Of a stretch of DNA of 41,721 bases, positions 26,987 to 35,235 are shown in pieces. How positions within the stretch are numbered: position 1 is the first letter of the stretch; each line of letters begins with the position of its first letter. The notes beneath the pieces are model-generated. The model worked only from the letters and a program-made list of their open reading frames with translations. It was not told where the DNA came from and searched no databases. The stretch comes from Candidatus Bathyarchaeota archaeon (lineage in GTDB: Archaea; Thermoproteota; Bathyarchaeia; Bathyarchaeales; DTEX01): contig JAGTQL010000003.1 of NCBI GenBank assembly GCA_018396555.1, positions 1 to 41,721 on the forward strand, written 5' to 3'. A program made the position numbers and the translations under genes.

Positions 26987-27846
26987 TCGGAAGATCTGTT
27001 GCCTACGGCGCGGTCACAATTATTAACGCCATATCATGCGGATTAGGCGCAGCATTAAGCGTGGGTTTAAAAACTGAGGCAAGGGTTAAACTTACCAGCG
27101 AGCCTGGAAATATTGAGGGTAAAATACTCTCCGACCCTTCTGAGAGCACCATATTAATTGATAAGGTTGTTAGGCATATCTTAAAACATTTCCATCTTGA
27201 GGATCAATATGGAGCGTATGTTGAAACCCAATCTAACATACCGATAGCTCGCGGTTTAAAGAGCAGCAGCGCTGCAGCCAACGCCGTAACGCTTGCAGCT
27301 ATATCTGCCTTAGGTGAGGAGGTTGATGACTTATCCTTGATTAATATTGGGGTTGACGCGTCCATAGAGGCTGGAGTAACCGTAACCGGAGCCTTTGATG
27401 ATGCATGCGCTTCATATTTTGGAAACATGGTTGTAACCGACAATTATGAGAGGAAAATTCTGAAAAGATTCCAGCCAGAAGGCGACTACGCCATTCTAAT
27501 TCATGTTCCGCCAAAGAAGGCTTACACATCAAAATCAGATGTTAACAGGATGAAAATAATAGCTGATGAGGTTAAAGCCTTACATAGATTGGCTCTTGTA
27601 GGTGACTACTGGTCAGCCATGACCCTTAATGGTTTATTATATTCAGCGGTTCTAGGCTGTGACATTAATATTGCGCTTGACGCCCTAGCTGAGGGAGCTG
27701 TAGCGGCAGGATTATCAGGCAAGGGCCCCGCAGTTGCGTCAATCGTCCCAAGGGAGAACATTAACCGCGTGCGGGATGTATGGGGCAAATATGAAGGTGA
27801 AATAATTGAGACATGCATTAATCGTGAGAAAGCGCATGTTCTATAA
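26983..27846 (+). CDS. aroK: shikimate kinase, archaeal GHMP type
   Basis: Phosphorylates shikimate at O3. It belongs to the GHMP kinase superfamily, unrelated to bacterial P-loop AroK. The ATP-binding motif is IARGLKSSSAAANAV. A second GHMP motif, VTGAFDDACASYFG, lies in the middle, and the C-terminal glycine loop is AGLSGKGPAVASIV. 287 residues, as in other archaea. The TTG start overlaps the aroE stop by four nt. The position between aroE and aroA separates it from homoserine or mevalonate kinases. Confidence 0.94.
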   Translation: MIGRSVAYGAVTIINAISCGLGAALSVGLKTEARVKLTSEPGNIEGKILSDPSESTILIDKVVRHILKHFHLEDQYGAYVETQSNIPIARGLKSSSAAANAVTLAAISALGEEVDDLSLINIGVDASIEAGVTVTGAFDDACASYFGNMVVTDNYERKILKRFQPEGDYAILIHVPPKKAYTSKSDVNRMKIIADEVKALHRLALVGDYWSAMTLNGLLYSAVLGCDINIALDALAEGAVAAGLSGKGPAVASIVPRENINRVRDVWGKYEGEIIETCINREKAHVL

Positions 27847-27873
27847 ATTATACAGCGTGTGGTGACGCATAAG

Positions 27874-29163
27874 TTGACTGATTTAATAATTAAAGGCGGT
27901 GTCAATCTTTATGGAAGCGTTAAAGCTCCTCCCTCAAAGGCTCATACCCATAGGGCCATCATAGCCTCCTCTCTCTCTCAAGGCTGCTCCGAGGTGAGGA
28001 ATGCACTTATCTGCGACGATACGCTGGCGACGATTAATGCTTGCGTGAGGCTTGGTGCTGAGATAAAAGATGTGGCTGAAGGAACATTTAGAATTCTCGG
28101 TTCGCCTAAACCGAAAACGCCTATTGATGCGATAAATTGTGGCGGTTCCGGATCAACAATCCGTTTCATTACGCCGATATGCGCTCTGGCCGACGGTATC
28201 TCCATTTTAACCGGCGATGAGAGCTTGAGGATGAGACCGATGGGGCCGCTGCTAAATGCTTTAGGGCAGATCGGCGTCAGATGCTATTCAGCGCGCATGA
28301 ACGGACATCCGCCAATAATCGTCTTCGGCGGCGGAATAAGAGGCGGAGAAGCTCATATAAGAGGCGATGTAAGCTCACAGTTCATTTCAGGCCTACTCTT
28401 CGCCGCGCCAATGGCCCAGCATGACACAACTATAATTTTATCAACGCCGCTGGAGTCTAAACCTTACGTTGAGATGACGCTTGACACCATTAGAAGGCAC
28501 AATGTTTCGGTTGAAACGGATTTCAGCGTTTTCCACGTGCCCTCGGGTCAAAAGTATAAGCCCTACGATCACTTTATCGAAGGCGATTATTCTTCAGCGG
28601 CCTTTCTACTTACTGCCGCAGCAATAACGGGCTCCCATATAAGAATTGATAATCTTCTAAGGGATACTCTTCAGGGAGATCGCCTAATAATTAATGTGCT
28701 CCAGAGCATTGGGGTTCATGTTGATGTTGGGGAAAACTTTGTTGAGGTTGAGGGTTCTGATGAACATTTAAGAAGTTTAGATGTGGATATGAGAGATAAT
28801 CCAGATTTGGTTCCAGTATGCGCTGTGCTTGCATCTGTTGCCAGCGGGAGATCAATTATTAGGGGTACTGGGAGGCTTCGGTTTAAGGAGTCGGATAGGA
28901 TTAAAGCCTTATTCAGCGAGCTATCAAAGATGGGCGTGAAGATGAATATTGCCGGTGACGCCATGGAAATCTACGGTGGGGGTGAACTGCATGGAGCTGA
29001 AATATACCCACATGGAGATCATAGAATAGCCATGGCGTGCGCTATTGCCGCCCTAAAAGCCAGCGGTGAAACAGTTATTCGAAACGCTGAATGTATAAAT
29101 AAGTCCTATCCCAATTTTATCAGAGATATAAACCTTTTAGGGGCGGAAACTTTTGAACGGTAA
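27874..29163 (+). CDS. aroA: 3-phosphoshikimate 1-carboxyvinyltransferase (EPSP synthase)
   Basis: Transfers enolpyruvyl from PEP to shikimate-3-phosphate. Two-domain inverted barrel with APPSKAHTHRAIIASSL near the N-terminus, NCGGSGSTIRFI, SQFISGLLFAAP, EGDYSSAAFLL, RFKESDRI and YPHGDHRIAMACAIAAL. I prefer TTG 27874, eight nt after a GGTGA. The frame also extends to GTG codons at 27859 and 27862. It overlaps aroC by 11 nt. Confidence 0.95.
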   Translation: MTDLIIKGGVNLYGSVKAPPSKAHTHRAIIASSLSQGCSEVRNALICDDTLATINACVRLGAEIKDVAEGTFRILGSPKPKTPIDAINCGGSGSTIRFITPICALADGISILTGDESLRMRPMGPLLNALGQIGVRCYSARMNGHPPIIVFGGGIRGGEAHIRGDVSSQFISGLLFAAPMAQHDTTIILSTPLESKPYVEMTLDTIRRHNVSVETDFSVFHVPSGQKYKPYDHFIEGDYSSAAFLLTAAAITGSHIRIDNLLRDTLQGDRLIINVLQSIGVHVDVGENFVEVEGSDEHLRSLDVDMRDNPDLVPVCAVLASVASGRSIIRGTGRLRFKESDRIKALFSELSKMGVKMNIAGDAMEIYGGGELHGAEIYPHGDHRIAMACAIAALKASGETVIRNAECINKSYPNFIRDINLLGAETFER

Positions 29164-30253
29164 CTCGATAGGTAAAGCATTTATCCTTACATGTTTCGGG
29201 GAAAGCCATGGGGCATGCATAGGCGCTGTGATAGATGGGTGTCCAGCCGGTCTTCCGCTTAGAGAAGAGGACGTCCAGGCTGATCTAGATAGGAGGAAAC
29301 CTGGCTTAACCGCAGTAAGCACCACTCGACTTGAGGAGGATAGGGTTGAGATAATTTCAGGCGTTTATAAAGGTTATACGACCGGCGCGCCGATATGCAT
29401 GATTATTAGGAATAAAGATGTTGACTCGGCGCCCTATGAAATTGTAAATATTAAACCTCGACCCGGACATGCAGATTACACGGCCAAGGTAAAATATGGC
29501 GGATATAGTGATCCGAGGGGCGGGGGAAGATTTTCAGGTAGAATTACAGCTGCCTATGTTATGGCTGGAGCTGTTGCCAAGAAGATCCTTAGGCTCATAG
29601 GGATTGAGGTTTTAGCCCATACAGTCCAGATCGGAAGCGTCAGGGTGGAGAGAGAAGTTTTATATGAGGATATACGCCGAAATGTATATGCAAATCCAGT
29701 CCGCTGCGCTGTTCCAAACGTGGCTGAGAGAATGGTTGAAGAGATACTTAAGGCTTCTAGAGAGGGAGACAGCGTTGGAGGTATAGTTGAGGCTTTGGCG
29801 CTAAATGTTCCGGCTGGTTTAGGCGAGCCAATATTTGACTCCCTCGACTCGGATATAGCGAAAATGCTATTCAATATTCCGGCTGTGAAGGGCGTTGAGT
29901 TTGGAGCAGGCTTCCAAATCGCCTCGATGAGAGGCTCTGAAGCCAATGACCAGTACGCTATGAGAGATAGGAAAATTATCACGCTGACGAATAGCGCTGG
30001 CGGAGTGCTGGGCGGGATCTCAAATGGCATGCCGATAACTGTTAGAGTCGCGTTTAAACCGACGCCCTCAATATCTAAGAGGCAGAGAACAGTTAATTTG
30101 GAAACTATGAGCGAGGAATATATCGAATTCGCTGGAAGGCATGATCCGTGCGTTGTTCCAAGAGCCGTGCCTGTTGTCGAGTCATGCCTAGCATTTGCGC
30201 TGGCTGATCACGCCATTAGATCTGGGATTATCCCGAGGGTTATAAAAACCTAA
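29153..30253 (+). CDS. aroC: chorismate synthase
   Basis: Converts EPSP to chorismate with reduced FMN. N-terminal GNSIGKAFILTCFGESHGACIG is the AroC signature, followed by RRKPGLTAVSTTRLEEDRVEI, RPGHADYTAKVKYGG, DPRGGGRFSGRITA and GRHDPCVVPRAVPVVE. 366 residues, normal. TTG start within aroA. It ends convergently with glyA; the two stop codons overlap (30250-30253). It completes the operon. Confidence 0.96.
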   Translation: MNGNSIGKAFILTCFGESHGACIGAVIDGCPAGLPLREEDVQADLDRRKPGLTAVSTTRLEEDRVEIISGVYKGYTTGAPICMIIRNKDVDSAPYEIVNIKPRPGHADYTAKVKYGGYSDPRGGGRFSGRITAAYVMAGAVAKKILRLIGIEVLAHTVQIGSVRVEREVLYEDIRRNVYANPVRCAVPNVAERMVEEILKASREGDSVGGIVEALALNVPAGLGEPIFDSLDSDIAKMLFNIPAVKGVEFGAGFQIASMRGSEANDQYAMRDRKIITLTNSAGGVLGGISNGMPITVRVAFKPTPSISKRQRTVNLETMSEEYIEFAGRHDPCVVPRAVPVVESCLAFALADHAIRSGIIPRVIKT

Positions 30254-31599
30254 ATGCCCTTTACGCTTCTCTGAAGGTGCTCCATCGCCTCTTGCAGGCT
30301 TTGGAACCCATATTTGATCTCGCCGTGTTCCCTCCTCAAAGCGATAACGTCTTCCCTAACTTCATCGGGTTTTCGCTTGCCCCTTATAACTTCAAGCATT
30401 AAATCGCAAAGATATCTTATGTCGTCTTTAGCGAAGCCTCTCCTCGTCACATCTTGGAATCCTATTCTTATCCCTGATGGTTTTTCACGATTATTCTGAT
30501 CATCATAGGGCAATAGATTCCTGTTCAATATTATGTTCGCTTTTTCCAATTCCTCAGCAACCCTTTTCCCGCCGCCATAATCGCGGACATCAACAGCTAA
30601 CTGATGAGACATTGTGAAGCCTTGGTTTTCGCCGAGAACCTTTAAGCCGTTCTCATAAAGGTATTGTCCGGCTGTTTGAGCATTATTAACGGTCTGCTTA
30701 GCCAGCATTTCACCGAAGATTTTAAGCTCTAGGGCAGCTATGCCAGTTGCAGGTAGCCTGCCAAGATGAGTGTTGGATGTGCTAAGCGGGAATACGGCGA
30801 ATTGAACGTTCTTTATGGCTTTCTCTATACGTTCGTCTCGCAAATCAGCTAGGATTACTCCTCCCTGCGGACCTGGGAAAGTTTTATGAGTTGAAGATGT
30901 AATGAAGTCAGCTCCCTCCCTAAGCGGGTCTTGGAAGACTCCGCCCGCTATTAAGCCTAAGACATGCGCCGCATCATAAACTACGTATGCACCAGCTTCA
31001 TAGGCTACATCTCTCAACTCTTTAACTGGATGCGGAAACAGGAATAGGCTTCCTCCAAACGTAACTATGCCCGGCTTAGCTGCCCTTATTATTTCGGCTG
31101 ATTTATCTGGATCTATATTCATGTCTCTGATGCTGTAGGCATGCTCAATGTTTTCAAGTCCCAGAACCATTCCAGCTAAACCAGTATAGTCATGTGATAT
31201 GTGTGCTCCAGCGCTTAGAGGAGTAACCACCATTTTCTTACTTTTTGTGGTTAGGGATAAACCTTTGAAGACGGCTAGGTTTGCATGCGTTCCAGAGACT
31301 AAGCGGATGTCAACCCAGCTGCACCTAAAAAGCATCCTCATTAGATCCGTGACGCAGTTCTCTATGACCGTGATATATTTCTGCCCTTGATAATATCTTC
31401 TCTTCACGTGTCCCATCAGGTCGTTTTCGCCTTCAGCATACCTGCTTTCTAGATCCATAGTTAAGCGGAGCATCTCCTTAACCGCTGGAGACTTTAACCC
31501 CTCGCTTGCTATGAGATTTATGCATTCAGCATCGCGGTATACTTCATGTTTCTCGCTTGCCTCAATCAACTCCAAGGCTGTTTTAAAAAACTCCTCCAT
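30250..31599 (-). CDS. glyA: serine hydroxymethyltransferase
   Basis: PLP enzyme that interconverts serine and glycine, passing the C1 unit to a pterin. In archaea with an Ftr/Fwd pathway the acceptor is likely tetrahydromethanopterin (inference). Markers: INLIASEGLKSPAV, RYAEGEND and YYQGQKYI, VYDAAHVLGLIAGG, and the PLP lysine in SSTHKTFPGPQGG (K239). C-terminal SGIRIGFQDVTRRGF is archaeal in style. 449 residues. It lies convergent with aroC and 82 nt after the AMP phosphorylase on the same strand. Confidence 0.93.
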   Translation of the reverse strand: MEEFFKTALELIEASEKHEVYRDAECINLIASEGLKSPAVKEMLRLTMDLESRYAEGENDLMGHVKRRYYQGQKYITVIENCVTDLMRMLFRCSWVDIRLVSGTHANLAVFKGLSLTTKSKKMVVTPLSAGAHISHDYTGLAGMVLGLENIEHAYSIRDMNIDPDKSAEIIRAAKPGIVTFGGSLFLFPHPVKELRDVAYEAGAYVVYDAAHVLGLIAGGVFQDPLREGADFITSSTHKTFPGPQGGVILADLRDERIEKAIKNVQFAVFPLSTSNTHLGRLPATGIAALELKIFGEMLAKQTVNNAQTAGQYLYENGLKVLGENQGFTMSHQLAVDVRDYGGGKRVAEELEKANIILNRNLLPYDDQNNREKPSGIRIGFQDVTRRGFAKDDIRYLCDLMLEVIRGKRKPDEVREDVIALRREHGEIKYGFQSLQEAMEHLQRSVKGI

Positions 31600-31681
31600 T
31601 TCCGCTCAACCTGAACAGAAGCATAAAATGAGAAGATCTATTTATCTTTTAGGTTTCATAAATTCGCATGCTATTAAGCAT

Positions 31682-33226
31682 TTAGCGCTCTAATACGAAC
31701 GTCTTTTTCGCCACAGGTCTCTCCTTTATCTCATGTATCAGCATCTCCATCCTGTTTCCGACGCCTATAATTGGAACACTCTCGAAAATATCTATTGCCC
31801 TCTGCAATTTTGTGCTTCTCTCAGCGAATAATGTCACTAAAGCGTCGCCATTAGACACTTTGTCACCTATTTTCTTATGCAGTAAAGCACCTGCGCCCTT
31901 ATCTTTAGGCGCTCCGGCGAGCCTAGCCGTCTCAACGAGCGATGCGTTATCTATCCATAAAACTACACCATCCTTATCTGCTCTAATTGTAAATCTCTCA
32001 GAGCCTAAGGCTATATCATCCGGCTTTACGTCTGGATCTCCACCCTGAGCCCCTATTATCTCGCGGAGCTTGCTTTCAGCTTTACCGGAGTTTAATATTT
32101 CTAATGCTATTTCTTTGCCGCTGCTTTTTCCGCTCATCTCTAGAAGTATGCCCGCTATATTTACGGCTTTATCCATTAAGTCGTATGATTGGCTTTTACC
32201 CATTATTGTGTTTAAGGCTTCCCAAGCCTCTATGGCCGGTCCAATTGCGTAGCCAACCGGCTGCTCGCCGTAGGTTACGGCGCACTGCACTTTTATGTCT
32301 AGACGCCGTCCTAATTCAATGAAATCCTTAGCCAAAAGGTCAGCTTCGCCGATGGTCTTTATTTTTGTCCCCCTGCCTGTAGGTATGTCGATTACCAGAA
32401 GATTTGCGCCAACAGCCTTCTTTTTACTCATTATTGAGGGTAGAAGAAGCGGATCTATCGATAGCGGATGTTCAACCCTGATGAACATGTCGTCAGCAGG
32501 AGCAAGATCCAACGTGCCTCCCCAAACTATGCAGCCGTTTGTCTTCTCAACAACCTCACGCATCTCTTCAATGTTTAGGCTTACTGGCATCAGAACCTCC
32601 GCCCTGTCAGCTGTTCCAGCAGCGGACGTAATAGATCTTGAGGAAGACTTCGGTATCGTTAGTCCTGATGCCGCTATTATTGGAACAGCGAGAAGCGTTG
32701 TTTTATCTCCTGGAACTCCGCCTATGGAATGCTTATCAACTATTAGGGGCTTCTTAATCTCAAGTTTATTCCCAGTTTCAACCATGGCTAATGAGAGGCT
32801 TGTTGCCTCATCTAGGTCTAAGCCGAAGGTGTGGAGGGCAGTTACGAAGGCCGCCATCTCAATCTCGCTTAGGTTTCCGCTAACAACATCTCTGACGATC
32901 TCAAGTATTTCCTCATATGTAAGTTTTCTTCCACCCAGCTTGTTCCTTATGTAGTATACTGATAGCGGAGAGTGAGCTGCCTCAACCTCAATTTCTTCCT
33001 CACCTCTTAAGCCCATGTACTTCTTAACCTCGTTGTATAGGCCTATGCGACCCCTTTTAACGCTCTCTACGGCCACATTAACTATTGCGGTGGCCTCCTT
33101 GCCCTTATAGGATAATTTAATGCGACTTAAACCTGTGACGCCTAAGTCCTCAGCGTCCTCGCGATTTAAGACAGCTATGAACTTCCCCCCAGATTCCAAG
33201 TCTAGGAGTTTAACTCTGAGCCTCAT
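31682..33226 (-). CDS. deoA: AMP phosphorylase
   Basis: Archaeal nucleoside-monophosphate phosphorylase; converts AMP to adenine and ribose-1,5-bisphosphate, feeding the AMP pathway that ends in type III RuBisCO. It is distinguished from bacterial thymidine phosphorylase by an N-terminal extension of about 85 residues before LSVYYIRNKLGGRKLTYEEI. Catalytic blocks VDKHSIGGVPGDKTTLL, SSRSITSAAGTADRAEVL and a C-terminal GAGALLHKKIGDKVSNGD domain are intact. 514 residues, as expected. No RuBisCO or isomerase gene is in the window. The divergent spacer with apgM (119 nt) would hold both promoters. Confidence 0.93.
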   Translation of the reverse strand: MRLRVKLLDLESGGKFIAVLNREDAEDLGVTGLSRIKLSYKGKEATAIVNVAVESVKRGRIGLYNEVKKYMGLRGEEEIEVEAAHSPLSVYYIRNKLGGRKLTYEEILEIVRDVVSGNLSEIEMAAFVTALHTFGLDLDEATSLSLAMVETGNKLEIKKPLIVDKHSIGGVPGDKTTLLAVPIIAASGLTIPKSSSRSITSAAGTADRAEVLMPVSLNIEEMREVVEKTNGCIVWGGTLDLAPADDMFIRVEHPLSIDPLLLPSIMSKKKAVGANLLVIDIPTGRGTKIKTIGEADLLAKDFIELGRRLDIKVQCAVTYGEQPVGYAIGPAIEAWEALNTIMGKSQSYDLMDKAVNIAGILLEMSGKSSGKEIALEILNSGKAESKLREIIGAQGGDPDVKPDDIALGSERFTIRADKDGVVLWIDNASLVETARLAGAPKDKGAGALLHKKIGDKVSNGDALVTLFAERSTKLQRAIDIFESVPIIGVGNRMEMLIHEIKERPVAKKTFVLER

Positions 33227-33345
33227 CTAATTGGGCCGCTCCAAACAATTCTATATTTGACACTTTAAAGATCCGGTTTAAGCCTTAAAAGTTTTTATTA
33301 ACGTGATTTGCTCTTTTTAATAAGCGCCTATCAGGGGGTGATGAA

Positions 33346-34623
33346 ATGAAATTGATCTATGTGGTTATAGACGGTATGGGCGATCTGCCTATTGAGGAGC
33401 TAGGTGGGAAAACACCTTTAGAGTTCGCTGAAACTCCGAATATGGATTTTCTTGCAAGTAAAGGTAGGCTTGGGCTCATGTACACTGTTGTGAGGGGCGT
33501 GGCGCCTGAGAGCGATGTGGCTGTAATCTCCATTCTAGGATACGACCCGTATAAATATCACGTTGGCAGGGGGCCTCTTGAGGCATATGGCGCTGGCTTA
33601 GATATGAGGGATGGTTATCTAGCGCTGAGATGCAACTTTGCAACTCTAGGCAAAGATGGGCGTATCATCGATAGGAGAGCTGGGAGAAATCTGACTACGT
33701 GGGAAGCCTCTGAGCTCGCTGAGGCTGTTAATCGCCTAGTTAAACTTGAGTCCCATCCGGCTGAATTTGAGTTTAAGAATACTCTGGGCCATAGGGGGGT
33801 TCTCGTCATAAGGAGCAAGGTTAAATCATTATCTGGAAAGATTTCGAACACTGATCCGGCATATGAGAGAGTCGCTGGTCTAGGTGTTGCCAAAACCGAT
33901 ATTCAAATGATTCTTGAGGAATGTAAGCCCATTGAAGATGCTGAGGCTGCTAGGGTTTCAGCCATGCTTGTTAACGAGTTCATCGTGAAGAGCCGTGAGA
34001 TTTTGGAGCAGCATGGTGTTAACATAAAACGTGAAGCAGAGGGCAAATTGAAGGCTAATGTTATATTGACAAGGGATGCTGGAGATAAATTGCCGAGTTT
34101 CTTTAACATAAATGAGCGGTATGGCGTCAGGTTCGCCTGTCTAGCCGATATGCCCGTTGAGAGGGGAATTGCAAGGCTGGCTGGCATGCACCTCGCTGAG
34201 GTTCCGCCTCCATCTAGAGACTTGAAGCGTGACTGCATAATTAGGGCTGAAAGATTACTTAGCCTTTTGGATAGTTTCGATTGCTTCTATATCCATATTA
34301 AGGGTCCGGATGAGCCTGGCCATGACGGAGACTTTATGCTTAAGACCAGGACGATCGAAACCATAGATGAGCAATTCTTCGGAAAAATATTGCCTAAAAT
34401 AAGCCTCGATGAAACTGTCATATGCGTCACGGCGGATCATTCGACACCATGTAAACTCAAATCTCATAGCGATGACCCTGTTCCGTTACTAATATCGGGA
34501 GGCGGGGTGATAAGTGATGGGATTGAAAGATTTTCTGAAAAGGAATGCCTCAGGGGAAGTATAGGAATCTTAAAGAAGGGAACATTACTTATGCCATTAC
34601 TAATGAAGACAATAAAACCCTAA
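33346..34623 (+). CDS. apgM: 2,3-bisphosphoglycerate-independent phosphoglycerate mutase, archaeal type
   Basis: Interconverts 3- and 2-phosphoglycerate; a metal-dependent enzyme of the alkaline-phosphatase superfamily. N-terminal YVVIDGMGDLPIEELGGKTPLE carries the first metal-binding aspartate. Further blocks are APESDVAVISILGYDPYKYHVGRGPLEAYG, IKGPDEPGHDGD, and VCVTADHSTPCKLKSHSDDPVP. 425 residues, typical of the archaeal ApgM family. GGGGGTGATG stands just before the ATG. It is divergent from AMP phosphorylase and followed by the SRP RNA gene. Confidence 0.94.
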   Translation: MKLIYVVIDGMGDLPIEELGGKTPLEFAETPNMDFLASKGRLGLMYTVVRGVAPESDVAVISILGYDPYKYHVGRGPLEAYGAGLDMRDGYLALRCNFATLGKDGRIIDRRAGRNLTTWEASELAEAVNRLVKLESHPAEFEFKNTLGHRGVLVIRSKVKSLSGKISNTDPAYERVAGLGVAKTDIQMILEECKPIEDAEAARVSAMLVNEFIVKSREILEQHGVNIKREAEGKLKANVILTRDAGDKLPSFFNINERYGVRFACLADMPVERGIARLAGMHLAEVPPPSRDLKRDCIIRAERLLSLLDSFDCFYIHIKGPDEPGHDGDFMLKTRTIETIDEQFFGKILPKISLDETVICVTADHSTPCKLKSHSDDPVPLLISGGGVISDGIERFSEKECLRGSIGILKKGTLLMPLLMKTIKP

Positions 34624-34652
34624 AACTGAGGGCAATTTACGGGTGCAAATAG

Positions 34653-34660
34653 TTTATTAA
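34653..34660 (+). promoter_or_regulatory. promoter (TATA box) of the SRP RNA gene
   Basis: TTTATTAA centred about 26 nt before the predicted 5' end of the SRP RNA, with GCAAATAG immediately upstream in the position of the B-recognition element. Spacing is exactly what an archaeal promoter needs, so it also supports the chosen RNA 5' end. Confidence 0.65.
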
Positions 34661-34682
34661 TCCCAAAAACTAAAAATCTAAT

Positions 34683-35076
34683 GGACGGCGGGTCTTAGGC
34701 GGGGAGCTAGGGGTCCCCTGAGAGACGCACGGTCTCGACCGTAAACCCCCCTATACGACGGGCCGAAAGCTAAAGTGAGGCGTGTAAGGCCGCGGATCCG
34801 GCCGACCCTAAGCGATGAGTATCTGTCCTCTGGGGCTGGCGGTCGCGGGGCATCCTCCGTAGGGAGGGTGTAACCGCGTTTGTCAAGCGAACCTGGCCAG
34901 GCCCGGGAGATGGGGTGAGGGAAGTAAAATGGGAAGGGTAACATTGCTGAATAGGCTGTCCACCCGAAGGAGCAACCTAAGCTTGGGCGTTCAGCGCTCA
35001 GAGGGGTGCGGGTATGAGCGGTGGGCTGGTTTGGGTTTGCGGATTCTGCGCGTCGAGCTTTAGTGGCCCGCCGTCC
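34683..35076 (+). ncRNA. signal recognition particle (7S) RNA, interrupted in helix 8
   Basis: RNA scaffold of the signal recognition particle that targets nascent secretory and membrane proteins. The termini pair as archaeal helix 1: GGACGGCGGG at 34683-34692 with CCCGCCGTCC at 35067-35076. The Alu-like 5' domain is recognisable (34738-34770, GACCGTAAACC...GGGCCGAAAGC). The S domain has GTAACCGCG, GCGAACCTGGCCAGGCCC and AGCAACCTAAGC, then GGGTGCGGG...AGCGGTGGGCTGG. These are the conserved helix 5, 6 and 8 strands of archaeal 7S RNA. The gene is 394 nt, longer than the usual 300-320. About 59 nt of the excess sits exactly in the helix 8 apical loop (34910-34968) and looks like an intron; the spliced product would be about 335 nt. 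Exact ends may differ by one or two nt. Confidence 0.92.
34910..34968 (+). other. predicted bulge-helix-bulge intron in SRP RNA
   Basis: The insert borders fold as the substrate of the archaeal tRNA-splicing endonuclease. Central 4-bp helix CGGG (34904-34907) with CCCG (34963-34966); 3-nt bulges AGA (34908-34910) and AAG (34967-34969); inner helix UGGG (34911-34914) with UCCA (34959-34962, one G-U). Cutting after the second nucleotide of each bulge removes 34910-34968 and joins the flanks as CAGG-CCC-GGGA-GGG-AGCA. That is the normal helix 8 arrangement of symmetric loop, 3-bp stem and tetraloop (GGGA instead of the more common GGAA). The outer helix is SRP helix 8 itself, starting at C34903-G34970. 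There is no open frame within the intron. Splicing itself is predicted, not shown. Confidence 0.78.
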
Positions 35077-35203
35077 GCCCATGTCTCCTTGAAAGATAAT
35101 CCTCCATATCGCAAGTAGGCAGTTCCAAAGTTAATGTCTAGGTTTTAATAATGCGCTTTTTTAAGAGCGGCTACATGAACTTTAGAATCCTAAGCGGCGC
35201 ACA

Positions 35204-35225
35204 CTCAGGTATTGCTGAGCATTTT
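35204..35225. terminator. weak hairpin plus U-run between SRP RNA and the tRNA thiolase gene
   Basis: CTCAG (35204-35208) can pair with CTGAG (35215-35219) around a 6-nt loop, followed by CATTTTTAG on the plus strand. A separate T-run, GCGCTTTTTT, lies near 35154-35163. Either could end the SRP transcript, since archaeal termination mainly needs U-runs. Evidence is thin. Confidence 0.25.
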
Positions 35226-35235
35226 TAGTTGCTAA

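Noticed and set aside
34904-34970. The helix 8 insert as a stable loop extension kept in the mature RNA
   Set aside because: Possible, but it would abolish the loop bound by SRP54, and the borders match a splicing substrate too well; left as the null hypothesis.
34683-35076. RNase P RNA as the identity of this RNA
   Set aside because: The helix 8 strands (GGCCAGGCCC, AGCAACC), the helix 1 pairing and the Alu-type 5' domain fit SRP RNA; the RNase P CR-I and CR-V motifs are absent.
34678-35082. 134-residue minus-strand open frame over the SRP RNA gene
   Set aside because: It is antisense to a structured RNA; its Arg/Pro-rich translation is the usual by-product of G/C-rich RNA genes, and there is no ribosome site.
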